NCBI GenBank assembly: GCA_964541375.1
Contig: CAZIPT010000023.1
Coordinates: forward strand, 1 to 31,634
Source of the DNA: JBAXEO01 sp964541375
GTDB taxonomy: Bacteria > Actinomycetota > Coriobacteriia > Anaerosomatales > JAAXUF01
Direction of reading: 5' to 3'
Length of the DNA: 31,634 bases
Position numbers and translations under genes: made by a program. Shown piece after piece: positions 1-6,188 of this stretch (position 1 is its first letter; every line of letters begins with the position of its first letter). The notes beneath the pieces are model-generated. The model saw only the letters and a list, made by a program, of their open reading frames with translations, searched no databases and was not told the DNA's origin.

Positions 1-1
1 C

Positions 2-412
2 GGCGATCGGCATGCCGATGTGCCGCTGCTGCGCGCGCGCCTGGCGCTGGTGGGGGATCGCGCCGCGCCATCCCCGGATACCTGCGCTGACCCGGCTGCC
101 GCGACACCGATGCCCGCTCCGGACTGTTATGACGAGGGGCTTGCCGCCGCGGTGCGCCGTTTTCAGCGCAACCATTTGCTGAAGGCGGATGGAGTCGTCG
201 GCGCCAACACCCGCGCGGCGCTGAATGTGCCGGTGGCGGCACGCATCAACCAGATCCGGATCAACCTGGAGCGCGACCGCTGGCTGCTGCCCGGCCTGCC
301 CGCGTCCTTCGTGCTGGTGGATGTCCCCTGCTACCAGCTCAGCTATTTCCGCCCCGGCGGCGACATCTGGCGCGCGCGCATCGTGGTGGGGCGACCCGCG
401 CGGCCGACGTCC
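2..412 (+). CDS. Murein L,D-transpeptidase (YcbB/LdtD type), internal fragment
   Basis: The frame is already open at base 2, so the gene begins upstream of the window. The translation shows the layout of YcbB/LdtD transpeptidases: a peptidoglycan-binding repeat (AVRRFQRNH, DGVVGANTRAALNVP), then INLERDRWLLP and the start of the YkuD fold (FVLVDVPCYQLSYF, RIVVGRPARPT). Family members form 3-3 cross-links in the periplasm of Gram-negative bacteria. Here the similarity stops just where GRPxRxTP should be completed. The catalytic HGT...SxGCxR region never appears, although the frame stays open to 676 with unrelated sequence. The fragment cannot be active. Its proteobacterial character differs from the rest of the window. 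It is probably one side of a chimeric join, although a degraded horizontal acquisition is possible. Confidence 0.75.
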
Positions 413-720
413 CCGGCGGGCCGGCCATGGGCCGGCGAGGGCGAGGGCGTCTCGCCGAGGGCGGCGTCGAGCAGTGGAAGCGCCAGCGAGTCGATCCGCA
501 ACGCCTCGGCCTCGCCCGTGTCGGGATGCTGGCATGTTCCGTCGGCGCCGCGTCCGGGGCACGCTGCGCACACGTCATCGGGGCCGCTCACGATCATGGC
601 GGGGGTCTCCGCGGCGGAACGCTGCACGCGGTCAAGGTTGGCGACGAACTCGTCGGAGTACCCCTGGCCGCGGTAGAACTGCAGGCAGATGAGATGGTGA
701 CCGCGCAGCTGGGCGCTCAC
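343..720 (-). CDS. DUF1284 domain protein, C-terminus probably replaced
   Basis: The N-terminal ~90 residues follow the DUF1284 pattern: LRGHHLICLQFYRGQGYSDEF, then SGPDDVCAACPGRGADGTCQH with cysteines spaced as in a small metal or Fe-S site, then EALRIDSLALPLLDAALGE. The function of the family is not established. The start is a GTG at 720 whose GTGA overlaps the stop of the upstream MBL-fold gene, so the two are probably translationally coupled. From about base 448 down to the stop at 343 the translation turns into arginine/proline-rich sequence unlike the family, and it crosses the suspected junction. The native C-terminus is therefore probably missing. Confidence 0.7.
   Translation of the reverse strand: MSAQLRGHHLICLQFYRGQGYSDEFVANLDRVQRSAAETPAMIVSGPDDVCAACPGRGADGTCQHPDTGEAEALRIDSLALPLLDAALGETPSPSPAHGRPAGDVGRAGRPTTMRARQMSPPGRK
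400..450. other. Probable chimeric or rearrangement junction
   Basis: Two convergent reading frames both lose their family pattern here. The plus-strand L,D-transpeptidase ends at about 407-412, and the minus-strand DUF1284 protein loses its pattern after about 448. There is no intergenic spacer or terminator between them. The join is GC-rich, with short self-complementary stretches such as GGCCGGCCATGGGCCGGC. An assembly join, a true recombination scar or a rearrangement would each look like this. Confidence 0.6.
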
Positions 721-1541
721 GAGGCATCCTGCTCGGCAACGAACAGCGCACCCTGCGGGGGTGCCGAGTCAAGCGGCAGGTCCTGGCGGGCGACGTCGAT
801 CGGGACACGAAGGCCGATCGCCTCGGAGCGGGCGACCAGAGTGCGCTTCACGATCGTCGGCGAGTTGTTGGTGCTGGAGCGGTGGAGCGCGAGGACGCGC
901 CTGAGTCGCGCGCTGGCGAGCTTCTCGAGCGCCTCTGCCGCGTCAGGGTTTGAGAGGTGGCCCTGGTCCGAGCGAATCCGCGTCTTGAGGAACTGCGGGT
1001 AGGGTCCGTTGGCTAGCATCGAAAGGTCGTGGTTCGACTCGATGCCCAGTATGTCGACATCGGCCAGCGCCTCAAATGCTTCTGGGGTGAGCACGCCCGT
1101 GTCGGTGGCGATTCCGAACCGCTCGCCGCAGTCAGCCTCGAGACGGAAGCCCACGGGTTCCGCAGCATCATGCGATATGCGGAAGGGGATCACCGCGAAG
1201 CTGCCGACGCGGGTCGGCTCGCCGGCGGTCAGACTGCGGACTTCGGTCGCGATCGCATCCAGCCCCGCGGCCCTGCGCGTGCCGCGCGTGGCGAACACCG
1301 AGCAGCCATGTCGGCGAGCGAACACATCCACGCCACGGATGTGATCGGAGTGCTCGTGCGTCACGAGAACCGCGCAGACGCGAGACGCGTCGAGACCGGC
1401 CATCGCCATGCGACGAGAGGTCTCTTTCGCCGAGAACCCGCAGTCGATCAGGAGCGTCGTGGCTCCATCGGTCACGGCGACGGCGTTGCCGCCGGAGCCG
1501 GAGCCGAGGACCACCACACGCAGAGAAGGCGCTTCAGACAT
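717..1541 (-). CDS. MBL-fold metallo-hydrolase, YycJ/WalJ type
   Basis: The 274-residue protein belongs to the metallo-beta-lactamase fold, YycJ/WalJ subgroup, whose members are cytosolic nucleases linked to DNA processing and mismatch repair. It opens with VVVLGSGSGGN. The metal motif THEHSDH lies at residues 61-67 (H62, H64, D66, H67), with further ligands probable at H124/D125, D147 (GIATDTG), H171 (ESNHD) and H195 (QGHLSN). The chosen ATG at 1541 begins MSEAPSLRVVV. The in-frame start at 1580 would add 13 residues with no family similarity. A TACACT hexamer lies 7 bases before this ATG and no Shine-Dalgarno is evident, which suggests a leaderless transcript. The stop overlaps the GTG of the DUF1284 gene. 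Family assignment is firm; the exact substrate is inferred. Confidence 0.88.
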   Translation of the reverse strand: MSEAPSLRVVVLGSGSGGNAVAVTDGATTLLIDCGFSAKETSRRMAMAGLDASRVCAVLVTHEHSDHIRGVDVFARRHGCSVFATRGTRRAAGLDAIATEVRSLTAGEPTRVGSFAVIPFRISHDAAEPVGFRLEADCGERFGIATDTGVLTPEAFEALADVDILGIESNHDLSMLANGPYPQFLKTRIRSDQGHLSNPDAAEALEKLASARLRRVLALHRSSTNNSPTIVKRTLVARSEAIGLRVPIDVARQDLPLDSAPPQGALFVAEQDAS

Positions 1542-1548
1542 GCGAAGC

Positions 1549-1554
1549 AGTGTA
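1549..1554 (-). promoter_or_regulatory. Candidate -10 box for a leaderless yycJ-like transcript
   Basis: On the minus strand TACACT is followed by 7 bases and then the ATG at 1541. This is the spacing expected when transcription starts at or beside the start codon. No purine-rich Shine-Dalgarno is visible and no convincing -35 box was found. Confidence 0.4.
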
Positions 1555-1613
1555 CACCGCCGAAGTGACAGCGCGCCCACGCCTCTTGTCTCGGCTGGCG
1601 TTGCGGAACGCGC

Positions 1614-2879
1614 CTAGCGCTGCATCGCCAGCAGTTCGCGCCCCCGCTTCCAGGCGAGTTTGAATCCGCCGACCTGCCACCAGTACAACACGTAGGTGAG
1701 CCGCTTCATGAAGATGGCCGGGATTCCCGAGAGTGAGAAGCCGAACATCCAGCCTACCCCCCAGCTCGGCCCGACGCTCACGAACTCGCCGTGCTGGTTG
1801 GGCACGAAGGGTGTGGTGCTGCCGCCGTCGAGCTCGGACAGGATGTTGCCGGTTGCGTGCTCGGCCGAGGTGATCGCGAACTGCGCGAGCATCGGAAGGA
1901 CGCGGTTGTCCTTGGGGTCACGGAACGCTGCGACGTCACCCAGCACGTAGACGTCGTCGAAGGCCTCGGTCTTGCCGTCCGACAAGACGGGGATACGCCC
2001 CACGTTGTCCAGAGGGAAGCCCCAGCCGGCTGCGTGCGGATCGGCTTTCGCGCCTCCACACCACACCAGGGTCGCGGCCGGTACTTCTCGGCCGTCGGCG
2101 AGCGTGAGGCTCTGCTCGTTGACGCGCTCGACCATCGACCCGGTCACGACCTCCACGCCCATCTTGCGCAGGCGCGCGCGGGCCTTGTCGCGCAGCGGGG
2201 TAGGGAGGTCGTAGAGGATGTCGGGCCGGCCTTCGACCAGGTGGATGTTCAGGTCGCCGGGGTCGAGCCCCACTTCGGCCGCACGCTTGGGAAGCAGTTG
2301 GCCGAGAGTGCCGACCACCTCCACCCCCGTGGCGCCGCCTCCACACACTGTGAACGACAGAGCCGCTCGGCGAAGCTCGGGCGTGGGCATCCGAGCGGCC
2401 AGCTTTGACTGCTCACGCGCGCGGGACTGTAGCTTCTGCGCGTCGGCGACCGACCACATCGTGATTGCGCGCTCGGCCAGCCCGGGAACCGGCGGGATCG
2501 ACGGCACCGCACCAGTAGCGACGACAAGACGCCAGTAGTCGACCTCCTCACCACCGGCGATAGTGAGCAATCGACGCTGCGGGTCGATGGTCTCGACCCT
2601 GTTGAAACAGGTGCGAACCGGGAGGTCCTTGAGTACCGCCGGCAGCCACAGCTCACAGAACTCCGGTCGCTCTGGACCGACGGCGACCAAGTCCAACTCC
2701 GAGAGAGCTTGCTGGCAGGGACTCGTTTCAAGAAGAAGCACCTCGACCCCGGGCCGCGGCCGCTTCTTGAGCGCGCGACCGAGCCGCACCGCGAGCGTCG
2801 TTCCGGCATACCCTCCGCCGACGATGACGATGCGGCGTTCGGGACTTGTTGGAGGACAGGCGACTGGGGGTAGAGACAT
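1614..2879 (-). CDS. ndh: Type II NADH dehydrogenase / NAD(P)/FAD-dependent oxidoreductase
   Basis: The 421-residue protein has two dinucleotide folds: FAD-binding RIVIVGGGYAGTT at residues 16-28 and NAD-binding FTVCGGGATGVEVVG at about 177-190. It also has the second FAD motif VYVLGDVAAF. The C-terminus (GWMFGFSLSGIPAIFMKRLTYVLYWWQVGGF) is hydrophobic and amphipathic, as in NDH-2 enzymes that sit on the inner face of the membrane and pass electrons from NADH to quinone without pumping protons. The ATG at 2879 places the Rossmann motif near the N-terminus; the longer frame to 2990 adds 37 unlike residues. The gene is divergent from the glutaredoxin/FTR-Rieske pair. NDH-2 is the best fit, but sulfide:quinone-reductase-like relatives share this fold. 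Confidence 0.82.
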   Translation of the reverse strand: MSLPPVACPPTSPERRIVIVGGGYAGTTLAVRLGRALKKRPRPGVEVLLLETSPCQQALSELDLVAVGPERPEFCELWLPAVLKDLPVRTCFNRVETIDPQRRLLTIAGGEEVDYWRLVVATGAVPSIPPVPGLAERAITMWSVADAQKLQSRAREQSKLAARMPTPELRRAALSFTVCGGGATGVEVVGTLGQLLPKRAAEVGLDPGDLNIHLVEGRPDILYDLPTPLRDKARARLRKMGVEVVTGSMVERVNEQSLTLADGREVPAATLVWCGGAKADPHAAGWGFPLDNVGRIPVLSDGKTEAFDDVYVLGDVAAFRDPKDNRVLPMLAQFAITSAEHATGNILSELDGGSTTPFVPNQHGEFVSVGPSWGVGWMFGFSLSGIPAIFMKRLTYVLYWWQVGGFKLAWKRGRELLAMQR

Positions 2880-3030
2880 CAACGGCACGACCTTGACTGT
2901 TCGTTTCGGCAGCTGAACCGGCGGTTGCCGGAGGACCGATGGTTTCGGGAATATACCCACTAACAGTAGCGCACCCGGATGTGTCAGCACTGCTCAACAA
3001 TCATGCGGCGTTTCGCGAAGGAGACACGAA
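2880..3030. promoter_or_regulatory. Divergent intergenic region between ndh-like and glutaredoxin genes
   Basis: This 151-base gap must carry both promoters for the divergent genes. An AT-rich patch GGAATATACCCAC lies near 2946-2958. The strong Shine-Dalgarno GAAGGAGACACGAA precedes the glutaredoxin ATG. No clear operator repeat was found. Confidence 0.4.
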
Positions 3031-3294
3031 ATGGACGTCCATCTCTACGCCTTGTCCACCTGTCCGTACTGCCGCATGACCAAGAAGTTTCTCGACGAAC
3101 ACGAAGTCACCTACGAATTGACCGAGGTCGACCTGCTTGACGGGGAGGTCAGCGATTCCGAGAGCCCCAAAGGCGCGGCGGCTGCAGAGGTGAAGCGGCT
3201 TTCGGGTGGCACGTCCTTTCCCGTTCTCGTGGTCGGAGATGAGATCGTGGTCGGCTTCAACAAGGGCCGCATGACAGACGTCCTCGGCCTTTAG
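3031..3294 (+). CDS. Glutaredoxin family protein (CPYC)
   Basis: The 87-residue protein has a thioredoxin-fold glutaredoxin pattern: MDVHLYALSTCPYCRMTKKF with a dithiol active site CPYC at residues 11-14, the cis-proline loop GTSFPVLVV, and the C-terminal GFNKGRM helix. It should be a cytosolic thiol-disulfide oxidoreductase. A strong Shine-Dalgarno (AAGGAGA) stands 6-8 bases before the ATG. An insertion (LLDGEVSDSESPKGAAAAEVKRLSGG) lengthens the middle relative to the shortest NrdH-like glutaredoxins. The next gene starts 10 bases downstream on the same strand and carries an FTR-type catalytic domain. The FTR-like protein may therefore be this protein's reductant, which is inference. Confidence 0.9.
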   Translation: MDVHLYALSTCPYCRMTKKFLDEHEVTYELTEVDLLDGEVSDSESPKGAAAAEVKRLSGGTSFPVLVVGDEIVVGFNKGRMTDVLGL

Positions 3295-3304
3295 GCTCTC
3301 GCCG

Positions 3305-3988
3305 ATGACCGCCGAGAACCGCCCCGCCCGCACAGTATTCGGGCCGGGAACGACCGCTGATGACCTCAAGGCATACATGGGCCCGTTCGCCCGCCAACTC
3401 GGCTACAAGTTCAACACCGAGACGGACTTCGTCGACGATGTCCTCGAGAGCGAGCTTGTGGTGCTTGAGCGGGACGGCGACGTGTACTGTCCGTGCCGCA
3501 TGCGAACCGGCGATCCAAAGGAAGACCTCAGGATCATCTGTCCGTGCATCCCCTTCTACGCCGACAAGTTCGCGGCGATGCAGAAGTGCTGGTGCGGACT
3601 GTTCATCCGCACCGACGTCGAAGACGGCGCCGATCTCATCGGCGTGATCGAGGAGCCCGAGGCCGGAACGATGGTCGAGGTCCCGGTCGCGCGTCTGGAC
3701 TCTCTGCCTCCCGGGAGCGTGCGCCACGTGAAGGTCGGCAAGCGCGACATGGCGATCGCGCGGGTGGGGGACGAGGTCTTCGCGCTGTCGAATCTCTGTC
3801 GCCACGCCTTCGGCCCGCTGTCAGACGGAGTTGTTGATGGCTACTCGCTTGTGTGCCCATGGCACGGCTGGCGGTATGACGTGCGCGATGGTACCACCGA
3901 CCACCCCAACGCTGATGTGTCGACGTTCCCCGTGACCGTACGCGAAGGGGAAGTGCTGGTCACGGTTCCGCTCGGACGTTCGCGGTAG
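3305..3988 (+). CDS. Fusion: ferredoxin:thioredoxin reductase catalytic domain + Rieske domain
   Basis: The 227-residue protein joins two redox domains. Residues ~15-115 carry the complete FTR beta-subunit cysteine pattern: C62-P-C64, C79-P-C81 (CPCIPF) and C95-W-C97 (CWCGLF). In known FTRs this supplies four ligands for a 4Fe-4S cluster plus the active-site disulfide. Residues ~125-225 form a Rieske [2Fe-2S] domain with C165-R-H167 and C184-P-W-H187, inside NLCRHAFGPLSDG and VCPWHGWRYD. No signal peptide or membrane segment is visible, so a cytosolic protein is expected. FTRs normally take electrons from a separate ferredoxin; here the Rieske domain could act as a built-in donor or relay (inference). 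It follows the glutaredoxin gene by 10 bases with only a weak ribosome site, consistent with co-transcription. Confidence 0.87.
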   Translation: MTAENRPARTVFGPGTTADDLKAYMGPFARQLGYKFNTETDFVDDVLESELVVLERDGDVYCPCRMRTGDPKEDLRIICPCIPFYADKFAAMQKCWCGLFIRTDVEDGADLIGVIEEPEAGTMVEVPVARLDSLPPGSVRHVKVGKRDMAIARVGDEVFALSNLCRHAFGPLSDGVVDGYSLVCPWHGWRYDVRDGTTDHPNADVSTFPVTVREGEVLVTVPLGRSR

Positions 3989-4084
3989 ACGCAGTCGAAG
4001 CCCGCAGTCTCCCTGTGTGCTGCTAACCCAGACGGCGTACAGCGGATACACCCTCAGGGGCATGCGTCGCGCTAGCCGAGAGGA

Positions 4085-4090
4085 TAGTAT
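4085..4090 (+). promoter_or_regulatory. Candidate -10 box, 6 bases before the histidine kinase ATG
   Basis: TAGTAT lies 6 bases upstream of the ATG at 4097, which suits a leaderless or nearly leaderless transcript. A GAGGA just upstream overlaps this element and could instead serve as a ribosome-binding site on a longer transcript, so the two readings compete. Confidence 0.35.
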
Positions 4091-4096
4091 CGCTGC

Positions 4097-5323
4097 ATGG
4101 TCGAGACTCTCACATCGCGCTACCAGCGACTGTCATCGCTTTCGCAGGATGCCCTGTTCGCCGCTCTGCTCTCTATTCCCGGGTTCGCAAGCCTTGTGGC
4201 TGGACCTGTCCTGGGGCCCGGACCCGGGCCCGACCCGGTCCAAGTTCAGCCGACCATCGTTCGCTATGCGATGCCGTCGCTCCATGCATTCGTTCTCGTT
4301 GCCGCCGCGTTTCTGCCGCTTACGTTCAGACGTCGCTTCCCACTGTCGATTCTGGCGATCACGAGTATTGCCGCGGCGGCCTATGAGCTGACGAGCAATC
4401 CACCCTCGATGGTGATCGTCGCGCCCCTGGTTGCGCTCTACACCGTCGGGACGCTGCGCGATCGTCGGACGCTGATAATCGCAGCAACGCTGTCGGCAAC
4501 TCTCGCGGTGGCCGTCTCGCTGCCGTGGGTGTACACCACTGGCTTCTGGTCCAATCTCGTACGGATTCTCTCGACCTACGGGATTGCGATGGCACTCGGG
4601 GAAGCGACTCGGAATCGTCGCGCGTACGTCGCCGAGGTCGAACGCCGCGCCGCCGATGCGGAGCAGAACCGCGAGGAGGAGGCACGCCGAAGGGTCGATG
4701 AGGAACGACTGCGCATCGCCCGCGAGCTTCATGACGTGACCGCGCACTCCTTGTCGATCGTCGCCGTCCAGTCCGGCGCCGCCCTCCACGTGCTCGACAC
4801 CGACCCTGCCGCCGTGCGAAAGGCGCTCGAAGCGATCCGACGGACGAGCAAGGATGCACTCGATGAGCTCCGAGCGATGCTTGGCGTGCTCAGGCGGCCC
4901 GGCGACAAGGACGCTCCGCTCGCGCCGGTGCCAGGCTTGAACCGCGTGGGCGAACTCGTGGCCCCTCTGCTGGAGGCCGGCTATGAGATACATCAGGACG
5001 TCGCGTCGGATATCGGCGAGATCCCTACGGTGGTGGACTTCTCGGCGTATCGGATTGTGCAAGAGGCGCTCACGAATGTGGTGAGGCATGCCGGCATGTG
5101 CGCGGTGGATCTCAACGTGCGTCGGGAGGTCGACACGCTGGTGGTGCACGTGGAAGACGACGGGCACTCACCCACGGAGCCGGAACTCGCGCAGGGGCAC
5201 GGGCTGACCGGTATGCGCGAGCGGGCCATCGCGCTCGGCGGCACCTTTGAGGCCGGCACGCGTGCGGGTGGCGGTTTCGCCATCACCGCACGCCTGCCGC
5301 TTGCGACGAAGGCGGGGGAATGA
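4097..5323 (+). CDS. Sensor histidine kinase, NarL-partner (HisKA_3) type
   Basis: The 408-residue membrane kinase has several hydrophobic segments across residues ~17-165, then a charged coiled region (~175-207). The dimerisation/phosphoacceptor motif RIARELHDVTAHSLSIV has H212 as the likely phosphorylated histidine. The ATPase part shows an N-box-like EALTNVVRHA and a G-box GHGLTGMRERAIALGG. This arrangement is that of small kinases partnered with LuxR-type regulators (LiaS/DesK-like). No large extracellular sensor domain is present, so it probably senses the membrane or works with the adjacent transporter. Its stop overlaps the response regulator start (ATGA). The MacAB-like efflux operon follows, which suggests it controls a response to cell-envelope or drug stress (inference). 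Confidence 0.9.
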   Translation: MVETLTSRYQRLSSLSQDALFAALLSIPGFASLVAGPVLGPGPGPDPVQVQPTIVRYAMPSLHAFVLVAAAFLPLTFRRRFPLSILAITSIAAAAYELTSNPPSMVIVAPLVALYTVGTLRDRRTLIIAATLSATLAVAVSLPWVYTTGFWSNLVRILSTYGIAMALGEATRNRRAYVAEVERRAADAEQNREEEARRRVDEERLRIARELHDVTAHSLSIVAVQSGAALHVLDTDPAAVRKALEAIRRTSKDALDELRAMLGVLRRPGDKDAPLAPVPGLNRVGELVAPLLEAGYEIHQDVASDIGEIPTVVDFSAYRIVQEALTNVVRHAGMCAVDLNVRREVDTLVVHVEDDGHSPTEPELAQGHGLTGMRERAIALGGTFEAGTRAGGGFAITARLPLATKAGE

Positions 5324-6006
5324 ACGACTCGCCGACAATCCGGGTGCTCGTCGCCGACGACCAGGCGCTCGTTCGAGGCGGCTTTCGCTTACTGATCGAC
5401 TCGGCGCCCGATCTCGAGGTCGTCGGAGAGGCGGCCGACGGGGTCGAGGCAGTGCGGCTTGCGCGCGAGCTGGTTCCCGACGTCGTTCTCATGGATATTC
5501 GGATGCCGAACATGGACGGGCTTGAGGCGACTCGCGCGATCACCGCCGATCCGCTCATCTCAGGCACAAAGATCATCATCCTCACGACATTTGACCTCGA
5601 TGAGTACGTCTACGACGCGCTGCGCGCTGGTGCCAGTGGCTTCCTGCTCAAGGACACCGACCCTGACGCGCTTCTCGAGGCTATACGCATCGTGGCCTCC
5701 GGCGACGCCCTGCTCGCGCCTTCCGTCACGCGCAGGCTGATCGCCGAGTTCGCGAGGCGTCCGGCGCATCCCTCAGCGGGTCTGCCTCACCTCGAGCAGC
5801 TGACCGAGCGTGAGCGCGAGGTTCTCGTGCTGGTCGCACGGGGTCTCTCCAACGGCGAGATCGCTACCGAGCTCTACATCAGCCCGGCGACCGCCAAGAC
5901 CCACGTGAGCCGCATCATGATGAAGCTCGACTCGCGAGATCGTGCCCAGCTGGTCGCGCTTGCCTACGAGAGCGGCTTCGTGACGCCGGGCGACGCAGGC
6001 GCCTAG
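5320..6006 (+). CDS. LuxR/NarL-family response regulator
   Basis: The 228-residue protein has an N-terminal receiver domain (acidic pair D13/D14, phosphoacceptor D59 in VVLMDIRMPNMDG, conserved lysine in FLLKDTDPD). It has a C-terminal LuxR helix-turn-helix (LTEREREVLVLVARGLSNGEIA, then SPATAKTHVSRIMMKL). It should be phosphorylated by the kinase encoded immediately upstream, with which it shares a 4-base overlap. The likely target is the efflux operon starting 180 bases downstream, and possibly its own operon. A perfect 9-bp inverted repeat just after its stop could be a terminator or a binding site. Confidence 0.93.
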   Translation: MNDSPTIRVLVADDQALVRGGFRLLIDSAPDLEVVGEAADGVEAVRLARELVPDVVLMDIRMPNMDGLEATRAITADPLISGTKIIILTTFDLDEYVYDALRAGASGFLLKDTDPDALLEAIRIVASGDALLAPSVTRRLIAEFARRPAHPSAGLPHLEQLTEREREVLVLVARGLSNGEIATELYISPATAKTHVSRIMMKLDSRDRAQLVALAYESGFVTPGDAGA

Positions 6007-6016
6007 GGTCGCAGGC

Positions 6017-6038
6017 GCGTACTCCGAGAGGAGTACGC
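6017..6038. terminator. Perfect 9-bp hairpin with GAGA tetraloop
   Basis: GCGTACTCC and GGAGTACGC (6017-6025 and 6030-6038) are exact inverted repeats around the loop GAGA, 11 bases after the response regulator stop. No T-run follows. It may be a U-less terminator for the kinase/regulator operon, or an operator for the regulator upstream of the efflux genes. Its symmetry allows either role. Confidence 0.5.
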
Positions 6039-6125
6039 GAGGTGTATCCCCCAGCATGACGATGTGCTCCTTCTCGGACGGTAGTGTCGGTAGCGCAGAC
6101 CAACCATCTCCGAGGAGGAACCAAG

Positions 6126-6188
6126 ATGCTGGCCTCCACCAGCCGAACACCATCCCGCCCTCTCTCGCCCGAACGGGTGTCCCGATGA
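6126..6188 (+). CDS. Short leader ORF (20 codons) coupled to the efflux adaptor
   Basis: An ATG at 6126 stands 7 bases after a near-consensus Shine-Dalgarno (GAGGAGGAACC), the strongest in this region. The frame reads 20 codons rich in Ser, Pro and Arg, and ends with TGA at 6186-6188. That TGA overlaps the adaptor ATG at 6185 as ATGA. The adaptor itself has no good ribosome site of its own. The ORF may be a translated leader that loads ribosomes for the adaptor by coupling or controls it. Alternatively, a one-base sequence error may split what is really a longer adaptor N-terminus. The peptide resembles no family I know. Confidence 0.45.
   Translation: MLASTSRTPSRPLSPERVSR

Noticed and set aside
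4133..5167. Long minus-strand reading frame (344 codons) opposite the histidine kinase
   Set aside because: It is His/Arg-rich with no family pattern and no ribosome site, and it lies wholly opposite a clear kinase gene. High-GC third-position bias produces such shadows.
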